64,000 nt of DNA from Myroides odoratimimus (lineage in GTDB: Bacteria; Bacteroidota; Bacteroidia; Flavobacteriales; Flavobacteriaceae), in NCBI RefSeq assembly GCF_030326305.1, contig NZ_JACAKB010000004.1, forward strand, positions 140,767-204,766, in the 5' to 3' direction. How positions within the stretch are numbered: the first letter of the stretch is position 1; each line of letters opens with the position of its first letter. The translations under genes and the position numbers were made by a program. The notes under the pieces are model-generated. The model made no database searches. It was not told the origin of the DNA and saw only the letters and a program-made list of their open reading frames with translations. Below are positions 13,407 to 22,141 of the stretch, one piece after another.

Positions 13407-14378
13407 ATGGCAGAGATAAAAGATGGAATATTAGGAGGGGTGCACGGTACAGTGGGTACAGTAGTAGGGTTTATGTGGAGAGGGCGTTATTTTATACGTT
13501 CTAAGCCTCAGAAGTCAAATATACTAGCTACAGAAGCTCAAGTGCTTCAGCGCAGTAAACTAGGCGTGGTATCTAGCTTTGTGAGTAAGTTTAAAGACTT
13601 TATAAACGAACATTATCCACAGGTTTTACTGAATAATAAACTAGCGTCAGGAAAAGAGCAGTTGATCTCTATGTTGATGAAAGAGGGAATCGTTAATGTA
13701 GAAGGCGAACCATGTATTGACATTGCGAAGGTATTAGTGTCGATGGGGCCGCTACCACCTGCAGTAATCAAGAAAATAAATCAACTGAAGACAGGACGTA
13801 TAAAGGTACAATGGGATAATAGTATCACGAATGTATTGACTAAAGATACGGATAGGTTATCTATCGTAGCTTATAGCGAATCGTTAGATTTAGTAGCAGA
13901 GATAAGAGCGATCGCAAAGAGGGAGGATAAGTATGTTCACTTCGATCTACCTAAAGAGTGGAAAGAAGGGAAGGTTCACTTCTGGAGTGTGTGGAAATCA
14001 GCAGATGATAAAGTAATCAGTACAAGCGCTTATCACGGGATAACAGAGTTAGGAGATAATAATGAGCAAAAAGTGAGGGATGAAAAGGAGGAAATAGATA
14101 ATGAGAAATTAATAGTTGAGAAAAGAGAGGTGAATAAGCCTGTAGTATCTACTAAAAGTGTGAGTATAGAACAACAAGTACCAATAGATGTAGAGCAGTA
14201 TATAGAGCCTGAGAAAGTAATACTCACAGAGGATACATCTAAGGAGAAGTGGGCTCCACCTGGCTTCTATGGAAGTGAGAAGAGAAGGGAAAGGCAAGCA
14301 AAAGTCGTAGATAAAAAAGAAGGAAGAGAACCTCGGTCTATACTGGAAGCGATGCCTCCATCGCAGAAGTCTGATTAA
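13407..14378 (+). CDS. DUF6266 family protein
   Basis: The start is ATG 13407 (MAEIKDGILGGVHG); frames starting at TTG upstream are unlikely. The N-terminus ILGGVHGTVGTVVGFMWRGR and the IRSKPQKSN pattern are the DUF6266 signature, found widely in Bacteroidota, often in several diverged copies per genome. Residues 215-323 are a low-complexity charged tail (KREVNKPVV..., EKRRERQAKVVDKKEG). Its function is unknown; phage-associated or secreted-system links have been suspected but are not shown here. Its upstream region at 13367-13379 is perfectly complementary to the candidate small RNA of the neighbouring element. Confidence 0.85.
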   Translation: MAEIKDGILGGVHGTVGTVVGFMWRGRYFIRSKPQKSNILATEAQVLQRSKLGVVSSFVSKFKDFINEHYPQVLLNNKLASGKEQLISMLMKEGIVNVEGEPCIDIAKVLVSMGPLPPAVIKKINQLKTGRIKVQWDNSITNVLTKDTDRLSIVAYSESLDLVAEIRAIAKREDKYVHFDLPKEWKEGKVHFWSVWKSADDKVISTSAYHGITELGDNNEQKVRDEKEEIDNEKLIVEKREVNKPVVSTKSVSIEQQVPIDVEQYIEPEKVILTEDTSKEKWAPPGFYGSEKRRERQAKVVDKKEGREPRSILEAMPPSQKSD

Positions 14379-14506
14379 GAGTCTATTATTTTGATTTGTG
14401 TTTTTACTGATGTTATCAAGATGTAATCTATATTAGAAATAATATTTGATGAGATAATGAAATATTTTGACAGTTATTATTTAATAAAGAGTCTTATTTT
14501 TGAGTT

Positions 14507-14896
14507 ATGAAGTGTATGTGTTTATATTTTTTATTACTGATTGGGATGCCTTGTATATACGGGCAGGCTGTTTTGTCTAAGCCTAGTTTTACTAGTTCTG
14601 CCTCTATGCTTTATCTCAACAGTAATCCTAAAATGTATTTAGAGGATTCTCAGGTGAGATTTTTTACTAGTTTTAAAATAAAGCATACTTACGCTAAGAC
14701 TAATAGATATGAAGAGAAATATGAGTTAGAAGAACTGATGTACAATAAGTATCGCTTGTTGAACAGGAATGTTAAGTTTAATAACGGAGTGGCTGTGGAT
14801 GTGTCTCCAGACAAAGGATATGTAAGAGAGTATGATCAGGATTTAAGCTTTTTGCAGAACCTATTTCTCGATCTTCTTATCGGAATATTGCCTTAA
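14507..14896 (+). CDS. Small secreted protein of unknown function
   Basis: 129 residues with an N-terminal signal peptide (MKCMCLYFLLLIGMPCIYGQA, cleavage near YGQ-A). The mature part is charged and has no known domain. A decayed paralogue follows directly, aligning over about 75 residues. Only this copy is open from start to stop. The pair follows a DUF6266 gene and may form a lineage-specific cluster. Confidence 0.6.
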   Translation: MKCMCLYFLLLIGMPCIYGQAVLSKPSFTSSASMLYLNSNPKMYLEDSQVRFFTSFKIKHTYAKTNRYEEKYELEELMYNKYRLLNRNVKFNNGVAVDVSPDKGYVREYDQDLSFLQNLFLDLLIGILP

Positions 14897-14923
14897 TTGT
14901 AGGTTTTTAAATAGAGTTGCACT

Positions 14924-15331
14924 ATGGGTAAAGTGTGTTTTTGTTTGTTGATTTTACTGGGAATGCCTTGTATGTAGGGGCAGTCAGTCCTATCTACTAT
15001 TCACTTTGCGAGTCCTGCTTCTATCATATATTTAGAGGGAAGTCCTGAGCTGTATTTAATAAATGCAGAGGTGAGGTTCTACGCAAACTTTAAGGTGAAA
15101 CAGAACTCATCTGTGAGAGATAGATATGAAGAGATGTATAGTGTAAGAAGGTCTATGATGGATAAGGAGCTAGAGGAAAGAGAGAAGGTATATGTGAGAG
15201 TTCCTTCTAAACGAGCATTTAATAAAGAAATGACAGGTTGGTTAGATAAAAAAGAAAGAGCAGAAGTAGTTCGCAAAGGCTTTGAAAAAACTTTAGGTAG
15301 AGTATTAGCTAGGGTGATGGGAGGTAGATAA
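14924..15331 (+). pseudogene. Paralogue of the 14507 gene with an in-frame stop
   Basis: From ATG 14924 the frame reads MGKVCFCLLILLGMPCM, then TAG at 14975-14977, then GQSVLSTIHFASPASIIYL and on to TAA at 15329-15331. It aligns with the intact neighbour (GMPCIYGQAVLS). The stop replaces the tyrosine codon of the signal-peptide end: TAC there, TAG here, a single base change. The rest of the frame is open for 117 codons, so the loss is recent. Translation from an internal start (15071) would yield a protein without a signal peptide. Confidence 0.8.
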
Positions 15332-15332
15332 G

Positions 15333-15458
15333 ATGATGATGAGGTTATTAGAGGAGATGATGAAAATCATAGACAACAGAGCTTTCATGGGGGAACCTAT
15401 TTTGAAAGTGTATGAATATGTATGGAGAGGGTATTATGAGTGGCAAAATAGTTATTAG
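15333..15458 (+). CDS. Possible 41-residue protein
   Basis: A short frame begins with three Met codons one base after the pseudogene stop (MMMRLLEEMMKIIDNRAFM) and ends WRGYYEWQNSY. It is in the same direction and lies just before a terminator. It may be a real small gene coupled to the preceding one, or a leftover 3' fragment. I cannot separate these. Confidence 0.3.
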   Translation: MMMRLLEEMMKIIDNRAFMGEPILKVYEYVWRGYYEWQNSY

Positions 15459-15483
15459 TGGATGGACTCTGTAATAAAAAAAT

Positions 15484-15527
15484 AAGCAAAGCAACTTCTG
15501 GTGTATCAGGATTCGCTTTGCTTATTT
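15484..15527. terminator. Bidirectional terminator
   Basis: AATAAGCAAAGC and GCTTTGCTTATT form a 12-bp stem around a 22-base loop. It lies between the rightward small genes and the leftward PEBP gene and probably serves both. Confidence 0.75.
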
Positions 15528-15538
15528 ATAAATATGTA

Positions 15539-16087
15539 TTATCGTTTATAGTACGCTATAATACTCGCTTTTGCGATGGTGTTTGCCCATAAGTTAAAGC
15601 CTACAATGGCAGGAGTAGTATTTCCATCTAGTCCTAGTTTATCCGTTTTAAGGGCGTGTACTGTTATGATGTATTGGTGATATCCATGATCTACAGGAGG
15701 ACATGGTCCACCAAAACCTTTTATTCCATAATCTGTGAGGCTCTGTATAGCACCTTTAGGTAATAGGGGAGAGTTGACTTTTCCTACATCTGTTACTAAT
15801 TCGTTTATATTGCTAGGAATATCAAAGACTACCCAATGCCAAAAACCACTTCCCGTAGGTGCATCTGGATCATACATCGTGATGGCAAAGCTCTTGGTAT
15901 CTTTAGGAGCATTGTGCCAAAATAACTGAGGAGATTGATTCTCTCCATCGCATCCAAAACCATTAAATTCGTGTTGTTTAGTTGTTTCTCCACCTAGATC
16001 TTTACTAGATAACGTAAAGGTGTTCTGTCCAAAAACACTAGTCGATAGTGTTAGTGCTAGTCCGATTATAAAATTTGCAACTTTCAT
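15539..16087 (-). CDS. YbhB/YbcL-type PEBP family protein, secreted
   Basis: 182 residues with a signal peptide (MKVANFIIGLALTLSTSVFG, cleaved before Q). The phosphatidylethanolamine-binding-protein fold is shown by SPQLFWHNAPKDTKSFAITM, DPDAPTGSGFWHWVVFDIP and the CPPVDHGYHQYIITVHAL segment, with the ligand-pocket residues D, P, D, H and H in place. Bacterial members bind small anionic ligands, and most have no known role. It stands alone with its own terminator. Family certain, role unknown. Confidence 0.92.
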   Translation of the reverse strand: MKVANFIIGLALTLSTSVFGQNTFTLSSKDLGGETTKQHEFNGFGCDGENQSPQLFWHNAPKDTKSFAITMYDPDAPTGSGFWHWVVFDIPSNINELVTDVGKVNSPLLPKGAIQSLTDYGIKGFGGPCPPVDHGYHQYIITVHALKTDKLGLDGNTTPAIVGFNLWANTIAKASIIAYYKR

Positions 16088-16176
16088 TGTGTTTATGATT
16101 AAATGTTTAGGGCAAATTTATAGTAAGGTCTATAGTAGGAGTTAGCGGGATTGGGTCAAAAAATGTTGCTAGAAGT

Positions 16177-17013
16177 TCATTGTTTTTGACTTTGTTTAGG
16201 TGTGATATTATACTTGGCTTTATACGCTTGTATAAAGCTAGATACATTCTCATAACCTACCTTTAGATAGACTTCTGATGCAGTAGTTACATGCTGTGTG
16301 AGCAGGGTATGTGCATATTCTAATCTTCTGTTTTGAAACCATCTGCTAGGAGAATCACCATAGTGTTTTTCAAATTCTCGTTTGAAAGTAGATACGCTCA
16401 TATTGCACAGAAAGGCTAGCTCAGATAGAGTGAGCTTGTTTAAGATATTCTTTTCTATTGTCTGTGTGAACTTTAAACTTTTATTATTGTTGTTAGTTAT
16501 AAAGGATTGAAGAAATGCTGTTCCGTTGATCTCAATGAGATATAGCATTATCTCTTCTAGTTTAACGGTAAGTAATCTCCTCTGTATAGAAGGAGAGAGT
16601 TTAGTTATATCCATTAGACTTTTTGTAAAACTTTTACTGAAGTTATCGTAGTTAAAAGTATGGATAGAGTGAGTAGTTTTATTTTCTACTAGCTCTATGT
16701 TGTATTTAGAGATAAAGTTAAGTATCAATTCATGGTCAAAAAACAAGAGGATACTTCTGTAATTAGCTGTACTAGATAGTCTTTCGGTCATTAGGCAATG
16801 ACCAGCTTTCATAAGGATGAATTTGGAGTTATCTAGTGCTTCAAAAGAGTTGTCAGACCATACTTCCTTTGTTCCTTCAACTAAAAAACTAAAAGTGTTT
16901 TGATTTAAAATAACTTGTTGTTTAGCTATCTCCTGTTTAGTATGATAATCAAATATAGTTATCTGTTCGTTGATATCAGTGAGTAAGTCGTTGGGAAGAA
17001 GGATACTTTTCAT
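16177..17013 (-). CDS. AraC family transcription regulator
   Basis: 278 residues. The N-terminal ~150 form a cupin-like sensing domain without recognised ligand. The C-terminal two-HTH DNA-binding domain (about 185-275) includes LTLSELAFLCNMSVSTFKRE and VYLKVGYENVSSFIQAYKAK followed by YNITPKQ, all typical of HTH_18. The similarity of the overall layout to ExsA-like regulators is loose. No obvious target is adjacent: the divergent neighbour is argS, over 400 bp away. The gap 17014-17421 shows nothing beyond the argS promoter box. Confidence 0.9.
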   Translation of the reverse strand: MKSILLPNDLLTDINEQITIFDYHTKQEIAKQQVILNQNTFSFLVEGTKEVWSDNSFEALDNSKFILMKAGHCLMTERLSSTANYRSILLFFDHELILNFISKYNIELVENKTTHSIHTFNYDNFSKSFTKSLMDITKLSPSIQRRLLTVKLEEIMLYLIEINGTAFLQSFITNNNNKSLKFTQTIEKNILNKLTLSELAFLCNMSVSTFKREFEKHYGDSPSRWFQNRRLEYAHTLLTQHVTTASEVYLKVGYENVSSFIQAYKAKYNITPKQSQKQ

Positions 17014-17390
17014 TCTGTTTATTTTAGGCTACATGAGTCTTGCTATTTTATTGTTATAAATAGGTATTATTAGGTGAAGTAAATGTAGTAAAATAAGCGA
17101 AGTGAAAAGAGGGGGAATTGTCAGGTGGAGTATAATTGTATTTATTAGAACTTTTAGTTGAGTAAGTATTAGGAGGATTGATGTTACTTTATGAATATGT
17201 AAGCAGAATTTTGATTAGTCTATGAGATGCTTTAACAATTGTTTGTTTATTTTAATAGGAATATTGGGGTTGTTTTTTGAAATAAAATATTGTATTTTAG
17301 ATAGTTGGTTTTAAGAAGGGAATGGTAATAAATTCTAAAGGAAATGTTTAAATTCCTTGTGTACTCTTCTTTAATTGAAGAAATATAAAT

Positions 17391-17398
17391 TATCTTTG
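17391..17398 (+). promoter_or_regulatory. Putative -7 box of the argS promoter
   Basis: TATCTTTG matches TAnnTTTG and lies 23 bp before the argS ATG. No TTG stands at the ideal distance upstream, so this is a partial match. Confidence 0.4.
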
Positions 17399-17421
17399 CT
17401 CCTTTAATTAAATTAATCAAA

Positions 17422-19200
17422 ATGACATTAAATCAGATTTTAACTCCGCAGATAGAGAAGGCGATTCAACAATTATACGGTACTACTGTAGAGAAAGTTG
17501 AGTATCAGGCGACAAGAAAAGAGTTTGAGGGTGATATTACTGTAGTTATCTTTCCTTTTCTAAGACAGATTAAGGGAAACCCAGTAGAAATCGGTACTAA
17601 GATAGGAGAGTACTTAGTAGAGAATACTTCTGTAATAGAACGGTTTAATGTAGTAAAAGGTTTTTTAAATTTAGTTGTTTCAGATAGTTACTATATCGAT
17701 TTCTTTAATGCAATACGCAGTGAAGAGCACTTCGGATATGTAACACCTACACCAGGAGATAAGTCTGTATTAGTAGAATATTCTTCTCCTAATACGAATA
17801 AGCCTCTTCACTTAGGTCACGTTAGAAATAACTTATTAGGATATTCGGTAGCTGAGATTTTAAAAGCTTCTGGTAAAAAAGTTTATAAAACACAGATCAT
17901 TAACGATAGAGGTATCCATATCTGTAAGTCTATGCTGGCTTGGCAGAAGTATGGTAATGGAGAGACTCCTGAGTCTACAGGACTTAAGGGAGATAAGCTA
18001 GTGGGGAACTACTACGTGAAGTTTGATGTAGAGTACAAGAGCCAAATCAAAGAATTAATGGCTCAAGGTATGTCTGAAGACGAAGCTAAGAAGGAAGCTC
18101 CAATCATTAAAGAAGCAAAGCAGATGCTTGTAGATTGGGAACATAATAAACCTGAGGTTATCGAATTGTGGAAAACAATGAATCAGTGGGTTTATGACGG
18201 TTTTGCAGTATCGTATAAAAACTTAGGAGTAGACTTCGATAAAGTGTACTATGAGAGCAATACTTATCTATTAGGTAAAGATGAGGTAGAGAAAGGTCTA
18301 GAGCAGGGAGTATTCTTCAAAAAAGAGGATAACTCTGTATGGATAGACTTGTCAGAAGAAGGATTAGACGAGAAGTTAGTACTTCGTGGAGACGGTACTT
18401 CTGTATATATGACACAGGATATCGGTACTGCTATACAGCGTGTAAATGATTTTGGCGATGTAGGTGGTATGGTATATACTGTAGGTAATGAACAAGATTA
18501 TCACTTTAAGGTTCTGTTTTTAATTCTTAAACGTCTTGGTTTTGACTGGGCTGAGAGTTTATATCATTTATCATACGGAATGGTAGAGTTGCCATCAGGT
18601 AAGATGAAGAGTAGAGAAGGAACTGTAGTAGATGCAGATGAACTAATCCAAGAAATGACAGACACCGCTAAGTCTATCTCAGAAGAATTAGGTAAGCTAG
18701 AGGGGTACTCTGAAGAAGAGCGTGCTCAGCTATTTACTACAATAGGCTTAGGTGCATTAAAATACTTTATTCTAAAAGTAGATCCTCGTAAAGGGATGAT
18801 GTTTAACCCTAAAGAATCAGTTGATTTTGCAGGTAATACAGGACCGTTTATTCAGTATACGTATGCTCGTATCCAATCTATTTTAAGAAAGGCAGACTTC
18901 GATTATACATCAGAAATAAAAGGGATCACATTAGACCCTAAGGAGAAAGAACTATTAAAGTTATTAGAGGAGTTCCCTGTAGTGATTCAGGATGCTGCTC
19001 GTACACATAGCCCTGCTCTTGTAGCTAATTATGTATATGATTTAGTAAGAGAGTATAACTCTTTTTATCAAACGGTATCTATTCTAGGAGAAGAAGATGC
19101 TGTATTAAAAGCGTTTAGAGTACAATTGTCAGAAAAAGTAGGAATGGTGATTAAGGATGCGTTCTCATTATTGGGAATCGCTGTACCAGACCGAATGTAA
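17422..19200 (+). CDS. argS: Arginyl-tRNA synthetase
   Basis: 592 residues, normal for a bacterial class I ArgRS. The N-terminal Add-1 domain covers about 1-110. The catalytic core has the HIGH-type motif NTNKPLHLGHVRNN (HLGH at about 131-134) and the KMSK-type loop SGKMKSREG (about 392-400). The C-terminal DALR anticodon-binding domain has NTGPFIQYTYARIQSIL and ends at PDRM. It charges tRNA-Arg in the cytoplasm. Start ATG with an A-rich leader. Intact. Confidence 0.98.
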   Translation: MTLNQILTPQIEKAIQQLYGTTVEKVEYQATRKEFEGDITVVIFPFLRQIKGNPVEIGTKIGEYLVENTSVIERFNVVKGFLNLVVSDSYYIDFFNAIRSEEHFGYVTPTPGDKSVLVEYSSPNTNKPLHLGHVRNNLLGYSVAEILKASGKKVYKTQIINDRGIHICKSMLAWQKYGNGETPESTGLKGDKLVGNYYVKFDVEYKSQIKELMAQGMSEDEAKKEAPIIKEAKQMLVDWEHNKPEVIELWKTMNQWVYDGFAVSYKNLGVDFDKVYYESNTYLLGKDEVEKGLEQGVFFKKEDNSVWIDLSEEGLDEKLVLRGDGTSVYMTQDIGTAIQRVNDFGDVGGMVYTVGNEQDYHFKVLFLILKRLGFDWAESLYHLSYGMVELPSGKMKSREGTVVDADELIQEMTDTAKSISEELGKLEGYSEEERAQLFTTIGLGALKYFILKVDPRKGMMFNPKESVDFAGNTGPFIQYTYARIQSILRKADFDYTSEIKGITLDPKEKELLKLLEEFPVVIQDAARTHSPALVANYVYDLVREYNSFYQTVSILGEEDAVLKAFRVQLSEKVGMVIKDAFSLLGIAVPDRM

Positions 19201-19214
19201 TCTTATATTTTTTT

Positions 19215-20720
19215 GTGAAAGTAGAGAAATCATACCTATACCAGTCACTTGCCATTATAGTAATGGCAAGTGGCTTTTTTTTATTTTTTAAAGGGAATTT
19301 GCCTAAAAAGTTATTTAGTGAAGAGGCTCTTCCTACAAGTAATATTGTAGTAGATAGTCTGATGCTAGAGGCGCTAGAAGGCATAGAAAAAGAGAAGCTA
19401 GTAACTAAAGATAGTCTGAAGACTGAAAAAACAGGAATAGATGATGAGAATGTAATCATCGTTCCAGAAGATGTATTTACTAGTGACGAAGATTTTAGCT
19501 CTTTTAAAGGAATGGCGTATCTGGAGAATTTCTTTGCAAAACTGTATGCTCTAGAACAACAAAAAGGAGCACGTGTCCGTATCGCTTATTATGGAGACTC
19601 GATGACGGATGGAGATTTAATCGTACAAGATCTGCGTAAGAACTATCAGAATAAATATGGAGGTATGGGAGTAGGTTATGTGCCTATTATGTCTGAATCT
19701 GCACAGTCTAGATTATCTGTTATCCATAAGTATTCGAATAACTTCAAGATGCAATCTTACTTAAATGTCAAAAGACCTCAGAAGCCTTTTGGGGTATCAG
19801 GACAGGTGTATTTTGTAAAAGATACAGTTAAACCTACTTGGGTGAGCTACACAGCAGGTAGGATGCAAAATATGACAATGCTTTATAATCCAACACTTTA
19901 TTATGGAAGCTCTAATAATAAAAGAGGGGAAGTAGCAGTTATTATAAATAAGGATACTATTGTTAAGAAGTTAAACATCAGTTCAGAATTAAATAAACTG
20001 AAGATAGCCGATGGCAATATTAAAGATGTTAAACTACTATTTAAACACGCTGATTCTATTCCTATATATGGTGTAGACTTTAGTGCAGGTGGTGGGATAC
20101 AGGTAGATAACTTCTCTAGCAGAGGTAATTCTGGGTTACCACTATCGTTGTTTAAAGTGAGCTTAATGCAGAAGTATCAAAAGAATTTAGATTATAGTCT
20201 AATCGTATTACACTATGGTGCTAATGTTTTAAACTACGGATCTCTAGATTACTCATGGTATACGAAGAAGATGGGGAATGTAGTGAAGCATTTAAAACAA
20301 TGTTTTCCTAATGCTAGTATTTTAGTAATATCTACTGCAGATAAATCATCTAAAGTAGAAGGTGTGATGAAGACAGATGCTGCTGTAGAACCACTGATGA
20401 AAGCACAGAGAAAATATGCTATGGAAGCTCATGCTGGATTCTTTAACCTATATGAGGCTATGGGAGGAAATGGTTCTATGGTCAAATGGGTAGAAGAGGT
20501 ACCTGCAAAAGCGAATAAAGATTATACACACTTTAATCATAGAGGAGCTTCTGATATCTCAAGCAAGATATTTGCTCGATTAGAGGAAGGGTATGCAGAT
20601 TATAAAAAGAAACACGCAGGTCATGTGCCTGTTAAGAAAGTAGATTCTCTTCAGCAACCAGAAAAAGAAGCTGTAAGAGAAGATAGTTCTAAACAAAAAA
20701 TAGAAAATGAAAAGGAATAA
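19215..20720 (+). CDS. SGNH/GDSL-family hydrolase-like protein, membrane-anchored
   Basis: 501 residues from GTG 19215, 14 bp after argS. One N-terminal membrane anchor (about 8-26) is followed by a Ser/Glu/Asp-rich linker. The SGNH domain begins with block I VRIAYYGDSMTDGD (Ser129), has SLIVLHYGANVLNYG-like block III (LIVLHYGANVLNYG), and ends with the block V histidine in DYTHFNHRGA. The tail (470-501) is charged and low-complexity. It overlaps the next SGNH gene by 14 bp and is followed by an MBOAT acyltransferase. That combination suggests periplasmic O-acetyl transfer to, or removal from, a cell-surface polymer, as in Pat/Alg/Dlt-type systems. The substrate is unknown. Confidence 0.8.
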   Translation: MKVEKSYLYQSLAIIVMASGFFLFFKGNLPKKLFSEEALPTSNIVVDSLMLEALEGIEKEKLVTKDSLKTEKTGIDDENVIIVPEDVFTSDEDFSSFKGMAYLENFFAKLYALEQQKGARVRIAYYGDSMTDGDLIVQDLRKNYQNKYGGMGVGYVPIMSESAQSRLSVIHKYSNNFKMQSYLNVKRPQKPFGVSGQVYFVKDTVKPTWVSYTAGRMQNMTMLYNPTLYYGSSNNKRGEVAVIINKDTIVKKLNISSELNKLKIADGNIKDVKLLFKHADSIPIYGVDFSAGGGIQVDNFSSRGNSGLPLSLFKVSLMQKYQKNLDYSLIVLHYGANVLNYGSLDYSWYTKKMGNVVKHLKQCFPNASILVISTADKSSKVEGVMKTDAAVEPLMKAQRKYAMEAHAGFFNLYEAMGGNGSMVKWVEEVPAKANKDYTHFNHRGASDISSKIFARLEEGYADYKKKHAGHVPVKKVDSLQQPEKEAVREDSSKQKIENEKE

Positions 20721-22137
20721 AATTGCTGTTTTTGTTGTAGGTATTTTATTTCATATTGGTTCTTTTGCCCAGGTTAGTTCACTTCGTACTAATGAGTTTA
20801 GTGATGAAGAGGTAGAAACTGTGAATGAAGAAGGAATAGGAAATAAGATTTATTACGCAGAACAATTGAAAACTTTCTTTGAGAAAGTTCAGAAGATGAC
20901 TCGTTCTAAGGAAGGGAAGATTAACATTGTTCATATAGGTGATTCTCATATTCAAGCTGATTTTTTTAGTGGAAGAATGAGGTCTTTACTTCAAGATAGA
21001 TTTGGTAATGGAGGATTGGGATTTGCCTTTCCATATAAATTAGCTAAGACTAATGGTAACTCTCTTGTTAGATATTCTTCTAATGCAGAATGGAGTAGTT
21101 ACAGAAATATATTTCCGGTAAAGGATGCACAGGTAGGACTAAGTGGAATAGCGCTGTCTACAAATAATAGTAACGCTGTCATAGAACTAAGTGTGCGTGA
21201 TGCTTCGTATGGTTTTTCACGAATGAAAGTTTTTACACCTTCTAATAAAAAGGAGTTTAATGTAGGAACAGCTAGTCAAAAGGTTTTCTTAGAATCAACT
21301 GCCCCTAAGAAGATTTCTCATCAGATAAAAAGAGGAGAGTCTTTAGGCGCTATCGCTAATAAGTATAACACTACTGTTACTGAGATTAAGAAAGCGAATA
21401 ATATGAAGACGAACACCATTCATGCAGGTAAGAGACTTAGTATTCCTACTAAGCAGAGAGAATCTGTGGCGGTGTCTAATAATATGTTTAATGAGTTATC
21501 TGGAGAGAAGAATGATGTATTCTACACCTTTGAGTTAGGAGAGGAGTTAGATCGTATCTATTTCTACTCTAATCAACAGGCTGAAGCGTATGACCTAAAT
21601 GGTGTGGTACTAGAGAATGATAAACCTGGGGTGCTGTATCATACTATAGGGGTGAATGGAGCAAGGTTCTCTGATTATACTAAATATGATTTGTTCTTTA
21701 AGCAACTTAGAGGGTTAGAACCAGACTTAGTGATTGTGTCTATGGGAACGAATGAGTCCTTCGATAGAATGAGTGGTAGAGATTTTCAAGAACAAGTCAA
21801 TATATTCTTAGCTAAAGTAAAGAAAGTAGCACCTCATGCAAGTGTGTTATTGACTACACCTCCACCGTCTTATTTCTCTAAAGATAAGCCGAATACTGTA
21901 GCAGCAGAATTATCTAATGAGTTAATCATTAATGGAATAGATGGGAAGTATGCTATCTGGGATTTATATTATAATCTAGGAGCAACACTAGGCTTGTCTA
22001 GTTTAAGAGAGAACGGAATGTTGTCAAAAGATCTTGTACACTATACCGTGAAAGGGTATGAATATACGGGAGATCTATTCTATGAGGCTCTTATAGATGC
22101 TTATAACCAATTTGTCAAACAAAATAGTGCTTTTTAA
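20707..22137 (+). CDS. Secreted SGNH hydrolase-like protein with an inserted LysM domain
   Basis: 476 residues with a signal peptide (MKRNKIAVFVVGILFHIGSFAQ). SGNH block I is INIVHIGDSHIQADFF (GDSH, 78-81). A LysM repeat occupies about 204-247 (HQIKRGESLGAIANKYN through HAGKRLSIP). The SGNH fold then resumes with block III IVSMGTNESF and ends with the catalytic Asp-x-x-His in LSKDLVHYTVKGYEYTG. So LysM, a peptidoglycan-binding module, is inserted inside the catalytic domain. It is flanked by another SGNH gene and an MBOAT gene, which points to peptidoglycan O-acetylation or de-acetylation in the periplasm; this is inference. Confidence 0.85.
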   Translation: MKRNKIAVFVVGILFHIGSFAQVSSLRTNEFSDEEVETVNEEGIGNKIYYAEQLKTFFEKVQKMTRSKEGKINIVHIGDSHIQADFFSGRMRSLLQDRFGNGGLGFAFPYKLAKTNGNSLVRYSSNAEWSSYRNIFPVKDAQVGLSGIALSTNNSNAVIELSVRDASYGFSRMKVFTPSNKKEFNVGTASQKVFLESTAPKKISHQIKRGESLGAIANKYNTTVTEIKKANNMKTNTIHAGKRLSIPTKQRESVAVSNNMFNELSGEKNDVFYTFELGEELDRIYFYSNQQAEAYDLNGVVLENDKPGVLYHTIGVNGARFSDYTKYDLFFKQLRGLEPDLVIVSMGTNESFDRMSGRDFQEQVNIFLAKVKKVAPHASVLLTTPPPSYFSKDKPNTVAAELSNELIINGIDGKYAIWDLYYNLGATLGLSSLRENGMLSKDLVHYTVKGYEYTGDLFYEALIDAYNQFVKQNSAF

Positions 22138-22141
22138 TTAA

